DNA of 64,000 bases from Macrothele yani (Eukaryota; Arthropoda; Arachnida; Araneae; Macrothelidae): contig CM077006.1 in assembly GCA_039090855.1 (NCBI GenBank), forward strand, positions 53,205,336 through 53,269,335, read 5' to 3'. Within the stretch, counting starts at the first letter, position 1. Each line of letters begins with the position of its first letter. This document shows positions 1 to 11,158 of the stretch, one piece after another. The notes under the pieces are model-generated. The model was not told the DNA's origin and did no database searches. It saw nothing but the letters and a program-made list of their open reading frames with translations. The translations under genes and the position numbers were made by a program.

Positions 1-689
1 ACAAAAACAAATATAGAATGGAAATTTAGGGGGGGGGGGATACGCACATTTTTGTGATTCACTTAAGAGCAAACAGTGAATGACTTCATTTTTTAAGGCA
101 ATGGTGAATGACGTTTTTTCCTTCCACTGTAGACGAGGTAAATAAAAAACTATGGAAACCGAAACCTGTCCTCACGTTAACAGCTATTGTACGTCCATGA
201 CTGGAGAATTTTTTCGTTTCGTCGTGACTTCGCCTTCAAATTTCAAAAATCCTCAAAACTTTTAATTTCAATGCATTTTACTGAACCTATATTATCCATG
301 ATTTTGAATTTCAGTCTTTTGCATTAACTATCTATCATTTTGTCCGATGGCAGATGCTATACCTAGATTAAATCTTAAGCCATAGCCCTCTAGCTGATGC
401 ATTCTTAGATTATTCCATTGGATCACTGAAACTAAAATCCTGATTAGAAAAGCGTGTTCCTTCCTATTTCATTCTTAATCGACAGCAGTTTTGAGGATCA
501 TAACAAGATATTTGATCCACAAAGACAAGACGAAAGGTAAATTTAGGACACATATATACACCGAGAGGACAGAAATAATGGGGTACCTGGTTACTGGGCA
601 ACCAGAGGTTGTCACCCTTTTCGCTACAGGGCCAACCCAGCATTTGTCCGGTGTATGGTACATAGGAGGAATCATTGTTCAATGTCAGC
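1..689. other. gene-free AT-rich stretch
   Basis: No gene is recognised. A G-run lies at about 30-39. The overlapping open frames near 464-697 on both strands look like chance, since none carries a recognisable motif. The Tc1 remnant begins directly after this stretch. Confidence 0.6.
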
Positions 690-1780
690 ATGGATAAACT
701 TCGTGAGTTAATAGAGTTTGAAAGAGGGGTAATAGTAAGTCCCTAACACATGAGCTACTCTATCACGGATGTGGTTCAGAAATCATGATATCCCCGTTAG
801 ACAGTATCAGGAGTGTATGGGGAATACGTCATTTCCGGAATAACATCGCGTCGTGGACAGCGCTGCGGGTGAAGAAAGGAAATGGATGAACGTAGCCGTC
901 GACTTCTGTCTCGCACAGTTGCAGCGAACAGGTGAACGAAACTGACATAAATCACGGCTGACTGTAACGAAAGAGGTGCCAAAAACGTCGCACAGTTTGA
1001 GAATCCAAGTGAGTGGTTGTGACGCCAATCACGGCCGACTGTAACGAGGGAGGTCCTAAAAACAAAAAGGTGACCGGTAGGGACACAAATCACGGCCGAC
1101 TGTGACAAAGGTGGTGATAGAAACGTCTCGCACAGTGGCAGCCAACAGGTGAGCGATAGTGACACAAATCGCGCCAGACTGCAACGAGTGAGGTGCTAGA
1201 AATATCGCAAAGTTTCAGCCAATAGGTGAGCGGCAGTGACACAAATCACTGCCGACTGCAACGATGGTGCTAAAAACGTGTGGCACAGTTTCAGCCAACA
1301 GGTGAGCGGCAGTGACACAAATCACGGCTGACTGTAACGAAAGAGGTACTAAAAACGTCTCACAGTTTGAGCCAACAGGTGATTGGCTGTGACGCCAATC
1401 ACGACCGACTGTAACGAGGAAGGTTCTAAAAACGTCGCACCTGTTGCAGCCAAAAGGTGACCGATAGTGACACAAATCACAGCCGACTGTAACGAGGGTG
1501 GTAATTGAAACGTTGCACCTATTGCAGCCAACAGGTGAGCAGTAATGACACAAATCACGGCCGCCTGTGACAAAGGCGGTGATAGAAACGTCTCGCACAG
1601 TGGCAACCAACAGGTGAGCGGCAGTGACACAAATCACGGCCCACTTTAACGAGGGAGGTTCTAGAAACGTCGCCACCAAGACTGTGAGACGATCATTAGC
1701 TGAAAAGGGTTATGGCAGCTGCCGACCCACCAGAGTCCCATTGCCAAATCATCAGACTAGGGAGGCTGATTCTCATTCAT
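690..1780 (+). pseudogene. Tc1-like transposase remnant with internally expanded codons
   Basis: From the ATG at 690 the plus strand reads MDKLRELIEFERGVIV, the N-terminus typical of Tc1-like transposases. It continues as a degraded first helix-turn-helix region with several stops (SYSITDVVQ, GVYGEYV). Between about 927 and 1680 the second DNA-binding segment (SRTVAANR..VTQITADCNEGG..NV) is repeated about ten times. At 1681-1740 the unique sequence resumes as TVRRSLAEKGYGSCRPTRVP, the usual linker before the DDE domain. Homology fades at about 1780, so the catalytic domain is missing. The family normally encodes about 340 residues with a DNA-binding half and a DDE integrase-like half. This copy is dead. 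Confidence 0.75.
927..1680 (+). repeat. about 78-bp minisatellite made of transposase codons
   Basis: About ten units start near 927, 1005, 1065, 1144, 1221, 1297, 1374, 1452, 1530 and 1609, as marked by the recurring motif AACAGGTGAGCG. Spacing is 76-79 bp except for one shortened unit at 1065. Each unit also carries GACACAAATCACGGC and AACGTC..CACAG. The unit equals about 26 codons of the Tc1 second helix-turn-helix segment, and the array sits exactly where one copy of that segment belongs. It leaves long accidental open frames on the minus strand (1165-797, 1679-1215). Confidence 0.85.
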
Positions 1781-1879
1781 AGTGACAAAGTAAAATGCGC
1801 ATTTTATGCAAACGATTGCGTAACTATGTTTATCGTGCAGCAGCAGCCTTCCGCTTCAAGAGCGTTTGTAATTTTTCTT

Positions 1880-2830
1880 TCGTCGTTCTCGGAGGCGTAC
1901 ATAGTTGACTTTCCGAAGAAGGTTATTCATATACAGCAATCCAAAAAAGGTGCAAAGAAAATGGTTGTGTGATTTATAAAAATGATATATATCAAGTAAT
2001 TAAGTGTGCAAAAGAAATCTTCGCAGCTTACTCGAGTGGCGCACAAACGTCACGAAAAGAACACTGTAAACCAAAAAGGACCTCTGAGGTTGTGCGAAAA
2101 GTCAGATCTCTTGTAAAGAAAGAGAATCCAGCAACACAAAGAAGCATTGCAGAACATATAGGTGTCTCACAGCAAACTGTAAACCGTATTATCAAAACTG
2201 AGCTACACTTAGAAAAGCGGTTTAAGCCTAACTTCTACAAGCTCCTTCCATTCCACATTTTAGAGCTGAACTGCGGGAAATTGTATGAGAGACACCTAGC
2301 ATGGAACAAATGGAAGTCAGTGGTCACTTTGGATGAAACATGGAATTACCCTTGTTACACAAACCAAATCCGGGCAATACACTATGAAAAAGGGTGACAA
2401 GGCATGCATAGAATGGGTACGTGAATGCAAAGAAAGTTTTTCACGTGGATTTATGGTTGTGCAATTTATTGCTTATAATGGCAAGTTAAGGCCGCGAAAG
2501 GTTGAGAATAACGCAAAAATTAATGCAGCTTATTATCACTCCCATGTATTTCTACGGCTTCGGGTTACTTGAACGTGCCCCCAAAAGTAGACGACCCAAA
2601 AACAATTGGCGGCCTTTGGAAAACTTCCAAAGAGGAGTGGGAGCGAATTGATCTTGCCTGTCTGCAAAGGAGCCTGCTACAGTGGAAATTGCGTTGCAGA
2701 AGGAAAGTACAGGAACATGGTAAGCACATAGAACACAACAGAAGTAGGCGTCATGGTACTTCATTACTGAATGATCCTGCGAACTTTGCCACTATAAACG
2801 TGAAACAACTTCTGTATAGGCATCAACTGG
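1880..2830 (+). pseudogene. mariner/Tc1-superfamily transposase with internal deletion
   Basis: Readable blocks on the plus strand are the HTH region (SEVVRKVRSLVKKENPATQR, then SIAEHIGVSQQTVNRII), the pre-catalytic block KLYERHLAWNKWKSVVTLDE containing the first catalytic-type D, GDKACIEWVRECKESFSRGF, and the C-terminal block SRRPKTIGGLWKTSKEEWER followed by RIDLACLQRSLLQWKLRCRR at about 2640-2700. The stretch that should hold the second Asp motif and the final acidic residue (between about 2545 and 2570) is absent: AYYHSHVF is followed directly by GFGLLERAPKS. Frameshifts occur near 2395 and 2570. It is a non-functional copy. The exact family name is not assigned. Confidence 0.7.
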
Positions 2831-2924
2831 GTCAGCCAGATTTTAAGCTTTTTACCATGTTTTTAATACTGTTTGTTTGTCTTGTGTCTGGCGCTCTTTG
2901 GCCAAACATGGCCCTTGCGCCATA

Positions 2925-3490
2925 AAAATGAACCAACCAACCATCAACTGGGCGACAAAACATCAGCACTGGTCCTTGAATGACTCGAAACGGGTCCCCT
3001 ATTCCGATGAGTCCTGTTTGCACTTTTTTCATGCAGACGGAAGGGTGGGGATCTGGCGGAAACCGCACGAAGCGATGGGCCAACTCCAACAAAAATCTTT
3101 TCAGGTTCGTGGAGGCTCGGTTACGGTCTGAGGTGTGTTCAGCTAGCACGCATTGAGATCTGTGGTACGTCTAGATGCATCTGTGAACCGTCCGTGCCAC
3201 GTGTAAATCCTTGAGATGCATCTGCATCCGTTCATGGCCATCTTGCATCCACAGAATTATGGACTCTTCTAGCAGGAGAGTGCACCTCCCCACAGAGCCG
3301 TGTTGTCTAGAACATGGGTAGAACCTTGGTAAGGCGTCCACGTTCACCGTGAGGACAATCTTTGGGATGGGATGGCATGGAAAAGTCCGTTCGAGCTTTG
3401 AATTTTCCACCCAGGAATGCGACGGAATAATTGACAGCGATGCAGTAAGCATGGGTGAAGATATCTGTGGAACACATTTGTGACTCAGTG
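2925..3490 (+). pseudogene. Tc1-like transposase remnant (catalytic half)
   Basis: The plus strand reads WATKHQHWSLNDSKRVPYSD then ESCLHFFHADGRVGIWRKPH, the region of the first catalytic Asp in Tc1-like transposases (usual form WSDESRF..HADGR..WRKPHE). It continues past a stop at 3129 with the GGSVTV.GVF block and HLHPFMAILHPQNYGLFQQE then SAPPHRAVL at about 3210-3300, where the family has QQDNAPPH. Here the Asp of the second motif is read as Glu. Multiple stops and frame changes mark it as dead. The N-terminal half is missing, and the mariner-like remnant ends just upstream. Confidence 0.65.
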
Positions 3491-3607
3491 GACTCAGTGT
3501 CTCGCCGTGTGAGTGCCCTTACCCTGACGGAAGTGTGGGCCTACCTACTACTAGGTACAGGGGCTGTACAGAATATTGTGAACACCTAGGAAAAGAAGGT
3601 TTTACGT

Positions 3608-4613
3608 ACCTAATAGGGTGTGGGACCACCTTTGGCATTCAAAACTGCCTGAATCCTCCTTGGATTAGACGCATACAAATCCTGGATGGTGGTTAGTGAG
3701 ATGTTACAGCATTCTTCATGCAGAAACTGCTCCAGGCCCTTCAGAGATGCAGGAACAGGATAACCGGATCTTACCCTATTTTCCAACACAGACCACAGTG
3801 GCTCGATTATGTTTAAGTCTGGTGACTTGGGAGGCCAAAGAAGGTGTGAAAGTTCGTCCTCGTGTTCCATAAACCATGATTGGACATTCCGAGCTCTGTG
3901 AATTGTGTCATTATCATCTTGATAGATGGCATCCCCTACGGGAAACAATTCCTGAGCCATTGGATGAACTTGGTCGGCCAAAATGGTTTCATACGCTCTG
4001 CCAGTCATCAGCCCTTTCAAGGTGAACAGGAGATCTGCTTAAAACGACGATGTGACCGCCAAGAGCATGACAGAACAATCACCAGGCTATGCTGTTTGGA
4101 GCAGATAGTCTGGGTTGTACGCTTCTGACGGTGTTCTCTACACGTAAACATGTCCTGCAGTGGGGAATAGTGTGAAAGTGGATTCATCCGACCACAGTAC
4201 ACGCTTCCATACATCGGCAGTCCACGTTGTATGCTCCTGTCAGCACAGCCGTCGCCGTTGGGCATTCGCCCGGATCACCAGAGGTTTTGAAATAGTAACT
4301 CTGACATGAATATCTTGTTTATGCAGTTAGTTCCCTGCGCATTGTTTTCGTTGCTACTGGGGTCTGCAGATGCAGATTGAGCTCCGCACTCATTTTCCTC
4401 TTTAGTGCTCTTCTGTCTCTATCAATCATGGTCGTTTTCCGGCCTCTCTTGTGTTTCGCAGACGACGTTTTGTCACGAACACTGTCTGCTGTCATGACAC
4501 TATACCCAGTAGCTATCGATACCCCCACTAACCCTGGCAACTGTTGTCGAGGAGGCACCAACTAGCCGGCCACCAACAATTAGCCCTCTTTCGAAGTTCG
4601 TTAGGTCGCTCAT
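3608..4613 (-). pseudogene. Tc1-like transposase, nearly full length, frameshifted
   Basis: Start ATG is at 4613 (MSDLTNFERGLIVGGRLVGA) and the stop at 3608-3610 follows GGPTPY, giving about 335 codons, normal for the family. The HTH part lies in 4561-4319 (SAKHKRGRKTTMIDRDRRAL). The middle around 4265-4017 is frame-broken. The catalytic C-terminal half is open from 4020 to 3610, with QDDND as the second Asp motif and SPDLNIIEPLW carrying the final Glu; I count 36 residues between these two acidic residues. C-terminal RRIQAVLNAKGGPTPY is the usual family ending. The enclosing element probably spans about 3545-4700, but I could not define its terminal inverted repeats. Confidence 0.75.
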
Positions 4614-4700
4614 TTCGTCGTCACCCTGAAAGAAATTTTGCAATGAGACACTTTAAATGCGCTTAAACAGGACCTTGAAGTTCTAAACAAAGATATTACA

Positions 4701-5576
4701 ACCAACACGGTGTTTAGCGTATTGTGACGTGCGCAGCTGCATTAAAAGTCACGTTTCTGAGCATGGTGATCACATTATTTTGTCCAACCCCTATAGGTAT
4801 CTCATTATTTCTATTCACTCAGTGAATATATGCATGTCTGTATGCATGTATGTGCGCGCACACCCACACATATATTTAACAGACTCTTTATTTCTTGTGC
4901 CAATATTTAATTAAATCAGAATATTGCGTAGTTCGAAGAGCACCGCAGGCATCTCTGAAAAATCATACTTGAGTAAAAGTGATTTTGTGGCTGATACGAA
5001 GTTCTTTATTTCCGTGAATTTGTTTAATTCCTGATAACTCCGGATCACCGGCGATCATCGAAGTTAGTTCTTCGCTGCCCTCATATCCAGGGTCTATTAA
5101 CGGCCCACTTCTTCAATATCTTTCCGTATGTGATTAGGGACAATCTTTTCCTTCTCAAAATTCACGTCACCCTTGTCTCCTTCCAAATTTGCATCAGCCT
5201 TCCTCTCCCTCTTTCAATCAAAGAGTATTTTGCTCCTTCTGAAAAAACTCTACTGAGGACATGTCTTCCACGACCAACTTCCAAACTTTGGCCTCCAACG
5301 TTAACCGCACGTCCGAATTGCTTTTTTTCTCAGCCTCCAAAAATGTCAACGGGCTAGCCCGAAGGACTCACTTACTGAAGAACGGAAATTCTGACCCTAA
5401 AGAAAAGCAATCTTTTATTGTAGACACCAGAACTCATCTTTGGCAACAATATCATTCCCACGAAATAATTATTTTAGGAGACCTGCTGGCTCTCCAGAAA
5501 TTTATTTCTCGAAATAATGTCACGATTTCAGAACTTTAAAAACATTCCTAAATGCAAAGTTCTTAATTATTTACTA
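4701..5576. other. gene-free stretch
   Basis: Nothing convincing is seen. The stretch is AT-rich with a pyrimidine-rich patch at 5150-5350. The open frames here have no recognisable domain. Confidence 0.5.
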
Positions 5577-6942
5577 CACTGCTGGCCACCCAAAATGCAA
5601 CACCAAAAAGGACACGAGATAGCAAAGCCAGATTTACTGGACACATAACAACAGATAAAAAGATGAAACGATTGAGCTTACAGGCCCGTGCGACTTGCTG
5701 AACACGCAGACATCAATAGTTCATGTGGCCCCCATGGCTGGCAATAACGGCCGCTACACGCCGCGGCATCGAACGAAAGAAGCTTTGGATGCGGGTTTGG
5801 GGTATGTCTGTCCAGACTGCTTCCACACGTCGCCACAGTTCATCAGGCGTAGCCGCCGGTGGTGCTTGCCGGGTCACTCGGTTGCCGATCAGCTACCAGA
5901 CGTGTTCGATGGGCGACATATCAGGAAAACAGGCGGGCCACGACAGCAGTGACACCTGGTGGGCCTTGAAAAATTGTTGCATGATGCGTGCCACGTGCGG
6001 GCGCGCATTTTCCTATTGAAACGTGGCCGCTGGCAGGTCCTGCAGATAAGGCAGGACTACAAGCTCCAAAACGTCGGAGATGGTGCGGAGACTGTTGAGT
6101 GTACCGGCGAAAATCATAAAGCTAGGCGACGGACCGGTATGGTGATGCATAATGGAGGCGTCATACAGTCTCTCGCCGCGGTGCCGCCACACGCGGATCC
6201 GACCATCGTGTTGTTGCAGGCAGAAGCGGGATTCGTCGGAGAAGACAATGCCGTGCCATTCCGTAGTCCAGGTGCGGCGTTCAACGGCCCACTGCCGCCG
6301 CACTCGCCGGTGGTGTAACGTGAATGGTAATCGGAGCAGTGGGCGCCGTGCGACAAGTCCCCGCTCCTGCAGACGATGTCGAACGGTACGTGCTGACACA
6401 GGTTGTTGCGCAACACACCCTAATTCCTGCACTAACGTTCGTGATGTGGCGGTGCGAGCCGTCAATGCCCGCCGCGCAACATGCCGGTCATCTCGTTGGG
6501 TGGTGTGCCACGGCTGCGCAATCAGTCACGTCGGTCCATCCGTCCCTCCTGCATCCACCGAATCCATACTTGCCTGACTGTTGCTGAATGTCGTCCCACA
6601 CGGGCGCCGATGTCTCGGTACTGTAAACCGCTGTCGCGATAAGCCACTATTCGTCCTGTGTCGAACTCCGAAACGTGCTGGTATGACTACCGTATTCTGC
6701 GACGAGGCATCAGGAAGCTTCCCAAGCACAGGTCCGGCAGCACAACACACTTCCACTAATTACACTCCGCCTTCTGTGCACCCTTCTTATAGTGCTTCTC
6801 GTTGGCGTGCCGGGCGCACATGATTTGCATATGCCCTGCAATGCTAATCGCTAGCACGTCCTCTCGCGGGCGACGCATGCTGCGAATTTCAGGCCAATCG
6901 GATGCTTCCTTCTTGGTGTTGCGTTTTGGGTGGCCAGCAGTG
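5577..6942 (-). mobile_element. complete Tc1-like element with TA-flanked TIRs
   Basis: The left end CACTGCTGGCCACCCAAAAT at 5577 and the right end, whose reverse complement begins CACTGCTGGCCACCCAAAAC at 6942, form terminal inverted repeats of about 35 bp that continue to a shared AACACCAA.AAGG block. A TA dinucleotide flanks both sides (5575-5576 and 6943-6944), as expected from TA target-site duplication. Length is 1366 bp. The AACACCAA.AAGG sub-terminal block is shared with the elements at 33369-34801 and 49232-50657, so the three belong to one broader clade. Confidence 0.9.
5713..6710 (-). pseudogene. Tc1-like transposase inside the 5.6-6.9 kb element
   Basis: The start (MPRRRIR, ATG at 6710) and the stop at 5713-5715 after HGGHMNY span about 332 codons. 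Readable landmarks are EFDTGRIVAYRDSGLQYRDI (first HTH), TARTATSRTLVQELG (second HTH), FSDESRFCLQQHDGRIRVWR (first catalytic Asp), and ENARPHVARIMQQ followed by PDMSPIEHVW. Eight codons in there is a stop. The second Asp motif is damaged (stop plus Glu in place of Gln-Asp). At least one frameshift falls near 6480. With the motif aligned, 34 residues separate the second and third acidic positions, as in classical DD34E Tc1. The copy is not functional. Confidence 0.8.
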
Positions 6943-6967
6943 TATATATATATACATTTATACACGC

Positions 6968-8128
6968 GATACAGCTGCAAACTGTATAAAAACAAGCCTG
7001 CAGTTGACCGCGATCATATCGCACTGTGAGGTTGAGTGAAAATGTCGCGGCGGGAGAGAACTGACTTTGAGAAAGGAAAGATTGTTTGGTGTTATATCAG
7101 TGGGCAGTCCATAAGAGAAACCGAGAGGCGTTTAAACATAACCAAGTCAACTTTGGATATACTGATTAAGCGGAAGACACATGGCGTGCCTGAAGCAGCA
7201 AAACGTACCGTCAGACCAAAGAAAATCAGTGATAGAGGACGTCGAAGCCTCAGGGGAGTCGTTACAGCTAATCGACGGAGTACTGCAGAAGACCGCTGTG
7301 TACAGGTGAGCAAAAATGCTGGAACCTCGGTATGTATACGTACCATTCGCAGAGAACTTCATTCCATGGGTTACCGTGGTCGTGCGGCTGCTCATAAGAC
7401 TTTCATCTCCACTCGGAATGATACTCCTCGTTTAGCATGGTGTTAAGAACATTTACCGTGGACCATGGATCAATGGAAACGGGTCCTATGGATTAATTAA
7501 TCCAAATACACGCTCCATCAGTCTGATGGCCGTGTGTGGTATGGCGGCAGTATGGGGGAACGCTATTTACCACAGTGTACTGTTCCTACGGTCAAGTTTG
7601 GAGCTGGCAGTGTACTCGTGTGGGGATGTTTTTTGTGGTATGGTCCCGACCCATTGGTTATCGTGGACAAACCTGTTAACCAGCACATCTAAATCGATAT
7701 TCTGGAGAATTATGTTTACCAACTCTGTAGCAATACTATGGAACCGAGCCTTGTTGCTACCTGCAGGATAATGCACCGAGTTATAAAGCAAGGATACGGC
7801 GTGGTTTGACGATAATTTTGTATCGTGTGTGGACTGGCCAGTACAGAGCCTTGATCTTAATCCCATAGAGCAGTTATGGAATGAATTAGAGCGCCGCGTA
7901 TGAATTTTGGAACCAAGGTTTACTACCAAGCAACAGTTAGCGGAAGAATTATGTACTGAATGGAAGCGCTTACCTATCACTGTGTTCCAAAACCTTGTCG
8001 AAAGCATGTCTCGAAGGGTCAGTGCATGCATTAAGGCCAAAGGTGGACCGACACCGTACTAATGTATGTCAATAAATGCTATGTTGTGTATCTCTTTTAG
8101 GTGTCTGGTGGCTTTTGTCAATATAGAG
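6968..8128 (+). mobile_element. Tc1-like element, left end missing (family shared with 31.9 kb)
   Basis: From about 6968 (CGATACAGCTGCAAAC) this copy aligns throughout with the complete element at 31912-33225, including the 5' leader, the transposase and the right end (TCAATATAG near 8125). The left roughly 70 bp, with the inverted repeat, is missing. A TA-rich stretch and the end of the neighbouring element stand in its place. Confidence 0.75.
7042..8062 (+). pseudogene. Tc1-like transposase (DD34E type), several stops
   Basis: The start ATG at 7042 (MSRRERTDFEKGKIVWCYIS) matches the start of the sister copy, and the stop at 8060 follows GGPTPY. The N-terminal 130 codons are open: HTH1 (SIRETERRLNITKSTLDIL), a linker rich in basic residues, and HTH2 (VCIRTIRRELHSMGYRGRAA). 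Beyond codon 135 in-frame stops appear at 7444 and in the WKRVLWIN block, where the catalytic SDES motif is mutated to IN plus stop. Later recognisable blocks are PTVKFGAGSVLVWGC and the C-terminal MSRRVSACIKAKGGPTPY-like ending. It is inactive, but old similarity is high enough to align base by base with the 32 kb copy. Confidence 0.8.
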
Positions 8129-8849
8129 AATATATCATCATCATCATCTCCATTCTCAACAACGATTATTATCAATTCACTGCTGGATGAAGGTCTCCTC
8201 AAGTTTCTTCATTTTTTCCACAACGGTGTACGATACGCCAGTCTCCTCCATGCCGTTTCCGCATGCTTACGAATTTCATCTACACATCTCCCATATGGTC
8301 TTCCTATGGGTTTCTTTCCTATCCCTCGGAATCCGGGCAAAATTTTCGGTTGTCCATCGGTGGTCCGTTCTTTTGACAACATGTCCAGCTCATTGCCATT
8401 TCAGGGATTCTTCTCTGATCATGATGTCTTCCACTCTTTTCATTTTTTTATCCACGAGTTCTGCTTATCTCTCCTGGGTACACCAAGCATACATCTCTCC
8501 ATGCTGCTTTCAATTGTTTGCAGTCTCCGTATGTTTTTTTTTCTTTTAAGTTAAGATCCACGTCTCTACTCCGCACGTAAGCACTGGCAATATGCACTGA
8601 TTTAACGCTTTTCTTTTAAGAAATAATGACATATTGCTCTTAAAAATTGTAATGTTTCTTCCAAAAGCTCTCCAACCAAAACTTTTATACGTCGGTTAAT
8701 GTCTAAGATAAATGTAGGTACCGCTTATCTCCAGCTTTTCCCCATCAATCGATAAATCTTCATTTCTTGTGAAAGCATTGTACATCAATTTTGTCTTCTG
8801 AAAGTTCATTTTTAATCCCTCTTTTTTACCCTTGTCAGCAAGTTTCTGG

Positions 8850-9670
8850 ATCATACTCTGAAGGTCTGAAGGGGAATTGCAGAAATTATTACGTCATCAA
8901 CGAAGGTGAGTTAAATAACCTCCATTAATCTTTATCCCTTTGTTTTCTCAGTTCTATGATTGAAAGACGTTTAGCAATGTGGCATTAAAGAGTCTGGGAG
9001 ATATGGTGTCACCTTGTCTCACTCCCTTTCCAATTTTTATTGATCCTGCATCCTTAAATAATCGAACGTTTGCACTTGCATTTCCATAGATGTTACTAAT
9101 ACGAGTGATACTAATGTATGTATCTGCAATACCGCAGGATTTCAAAGCCACTGTAACTGCTGATGGTTCCACGGAAGCAAAGCTTTTTCATAATTAATAA
9201 GAGCCACGCATAAGCATAATGGGAGTTCATATTCCCCCGTTCTTTCAATTACTTCTCTCGGCACATGGATATGATCTATAGTGAAAAAGCAGAAACTACT
9301 CACTCCTGAATCCAGCTTGTTTTCTCGATTGAACCATGTCCAGTATTACCTTCAAGCAATGTGTAAGAACCTTAATGAAGATTTTATAAACCACTGATAG
9401 GAAGCTGATGAGCCTGTTGTTCCTGAGATCCTCAATGTCACCTTTTTATGTAGCAGAATCATTGTAGCATTGTTCCAATCCTCAGGAATCTTTCCTTTAC
9501 TGAGACATGTAGTGAAAACTCAGACGAGTCTAGTTTTTCTTTCCTCACTTGCTTCTTGTATAATGTCCACGGTAATTCCCTCTTCTTCTGGTACTTTTCC
9601 CCGTTTCATGTTCTTAATTGCATGTGCAACTTCTGCCGGAAGACACGAGGAACTTTGGTACCTTCCTTAA
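8850..9670 (-). pseudogene. RTE reverse transcriptase domain remnant
   Basis: The frame 9172-8954 reads ALKSCGIADTYISITRISNI, then YGNASANVRLFKDAGSIKIG, then KGVRQGDTISPRLFNATLLN, which is the RT palm region just before the catalytic YADD box. The box itself would lie near 8890-8930, where the text is frame-broken (NGGYLTHLR..RNNFC) and no intact YADD is visible. Upstream on the same strand, GDIEDLRNNRLISFLSVVYK, then VLTHCLKVILDMVQSRKQAGFR gives the fingers motifs. In a live element this domain copies the element RNA at the nicked target; here it cannot. Confidence 0.75.
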
Positions 9671-9678
9671 TGACTGGA

Positions 9679-9921
9679 TTTTTCTTTTTCTCTCTTTTTT
9701 TTTTTTTTTTTTTGATTGGAGGTTTAACGACCTCCGTGAGCAACTCAATGGGCTATAAGCAGTCGCGCGTCCGTAATTTCGGATCACTGGTTCCAGGGAA
9801 TGAAGAGAGCCAGTGCCGTAAGACAAACACAACATCCGTGCCTCACCGGAATTCGAACTCGGGCCCCTTCCGAACGAATGATCAGAAGCCATCGCTTAGA
9901 CCACTGCGCCATCGAGGTGGC
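9679..9921 (-). mobile_element. tRNA-derived SINE, family A, with 9-bp TSD
   Basis: On the minus strand the element starts with a tRNA-like head (TGGCGCAGTGGTCTAAGCG as box A, GGGCCCGAGTTCGAATTCC as box B), continues with a conserved body (GGAACCAGTGATCCGAAATT, GTTGCTCACGGAGGTCG) and ends in an A-rich tail, seen here as the T-run. ATGACTGGA flanks it at 9670-9678 and 9922-9930, a clean target-site duplication inside the RTE remnant. Open frames across it are incidental. Confidence 0.9.
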
Positions 9922-10474
9922 ATGACTGGAACAGGTGTATCATCTCTGTCATATCGTTTTGCGTAGAAATCTTTAAATCTTGTCAAAATTTCGTCTCCAT
10001 TTCTTGTTACAGTGTCCTCTTCTTTGCTCAGTGCCATAATCTGTTTTCTTCCCATACTGAGATGCCCCTTTGCTCTCTTCAGGCTTTGGTTGTTTCAATT
10101 GCTTTTCTCACTGGTTCATAGGTGAGTTTCCTTACGTCTTCAGTGATACTTTTTCATACTGTCTTGCATAGCTCTATTACTCCACTTTGGAAGTGACATC
10201 TTTATTTGTGCTCATCTCACTTCTCTTTTGCATCAGCATTTTTGTTTTTGCTGATATTTTCTTCATATGCAACTTGTTCTTAGTACCACCTATTTTTGTT
10301 GCTGTTTCCACAAAACCTCTGGTTAGTTTTGTGTTAACTTCAGAGATGTCTGCTTCTCCTGATGTTGGATTTTTCTTCTAGAGCCGAAAGTCCATTTCTA
10401 AGTTCCACTTTGAAGGTAACATTATGTATTTTAAGGTTCGTCATGTCAATACATTTTGTTTGTTTTATGAGCTT

Positions 10475-10508
10475 ATAACGTAGAAGTCTTTTCGTACTTC
10501 TACGTTAT
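10475..10508. repeat. perfect 13-bp inverted repeat, 8-bp loop
   Basis: ATAACGTAGAAGT at 10475-10487 and its exact reverse complement at 10496-10508 enclose CTTTTCGT. It lies in the RTE remnant just before the unidentified 10.5-10.9 kb insertion. Role unknown. Confidence 0.85.
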
Positions 10509-10509
10509 T

Positions 10510-10925
10510 TTAAAAACATAACCATAAGATGAAATAGTTCCTAAATGAAACCTCAATGGCCAGACGAAACATTTAAACAACAGAAGTCAAACTTACGAAA
10601 ACGATGCTTTATTCAGGATGTAGCACTTCCATAACAAAACGGTATCAACATTAAACACACCACACACCAACAACGCTACTTTCCACATTAATTGCTCTCC
10701 AACACAACGCTCCCTTCACAACGCTCTACAAGCAACTACTTACTCGCAGTTTTTATCTCTCGTTCTTATCAAATAACAGGCATACGCCACGTTCCTTGAA
10801 CCTCAATTATGTTGCCAACAGTATTCGTTTGAGAGAAAAGATATCACGTTAAGTGCGAAGTATAACTGAGAATAAACTCAAGATTTAAATAGGGAAAGAA
10901 ACTAAAAAGGAAAGTTAATTTAGAA
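10510..10925. repeat. unidentified insertion, end shared with 34.8-35.0 kb
   Basis: This stretch separates the linker and endonuclease parts of the RTE remnant. Its last ~120 bp (GAGAAAAGATATCACGTTAA to AAAGAAACTAAAAAGGAAAG and ACGTCACA) recur at about 34920-35035 with roughly 85% identity by eye. No coding capacity is seen. It may be the end of a retroelement or a non-autonomous transposon. Confidence 0.6.
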
Positions 10926-11158
10926 TATACGTCACAAGCTTGCCACGTTCGAGTTTAGGGTTGAGTTGCATCTGACATCTCACCATTCTATGATCACTCT
11001 CTATGTTGAACCTGTTCAGCAAATTGCAATCTTCAATGACAAATTTCTTGTGTCTCATAAGATATTCAATTTCACTTGTCTTTCCATTGGGATGCTTCCA
11101 TGTCCATTTCCTATGTGGGTTTTTTTCTTGAAAAAGAAGTTCAAGATTAAAACCTTTT

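Noticed and set aside
797..1679. Two long minus-strand open frames (122 and 154 codons)
   Set aside because: They run through the 78-bp minisatellite derived from transposase codons on the other strand. The repetition of the same short peptide reflects DNA repeats, not a gene.
2877..3131. Independent small gene
   Set aside because: The reading HADGRVGIWRKPHEAM is a standard Tc1 catalytic block and continues in damaged form downstream.
8066..8554. Plus-strand frame of 162 codons, Phe/Leu/Ser-rich
   Set aside because: It is antisense to the C-terminal part of the RTE retrotransposon, whose minus-strand text (WTCCQKN, LRGRPK-like) is recognisable.
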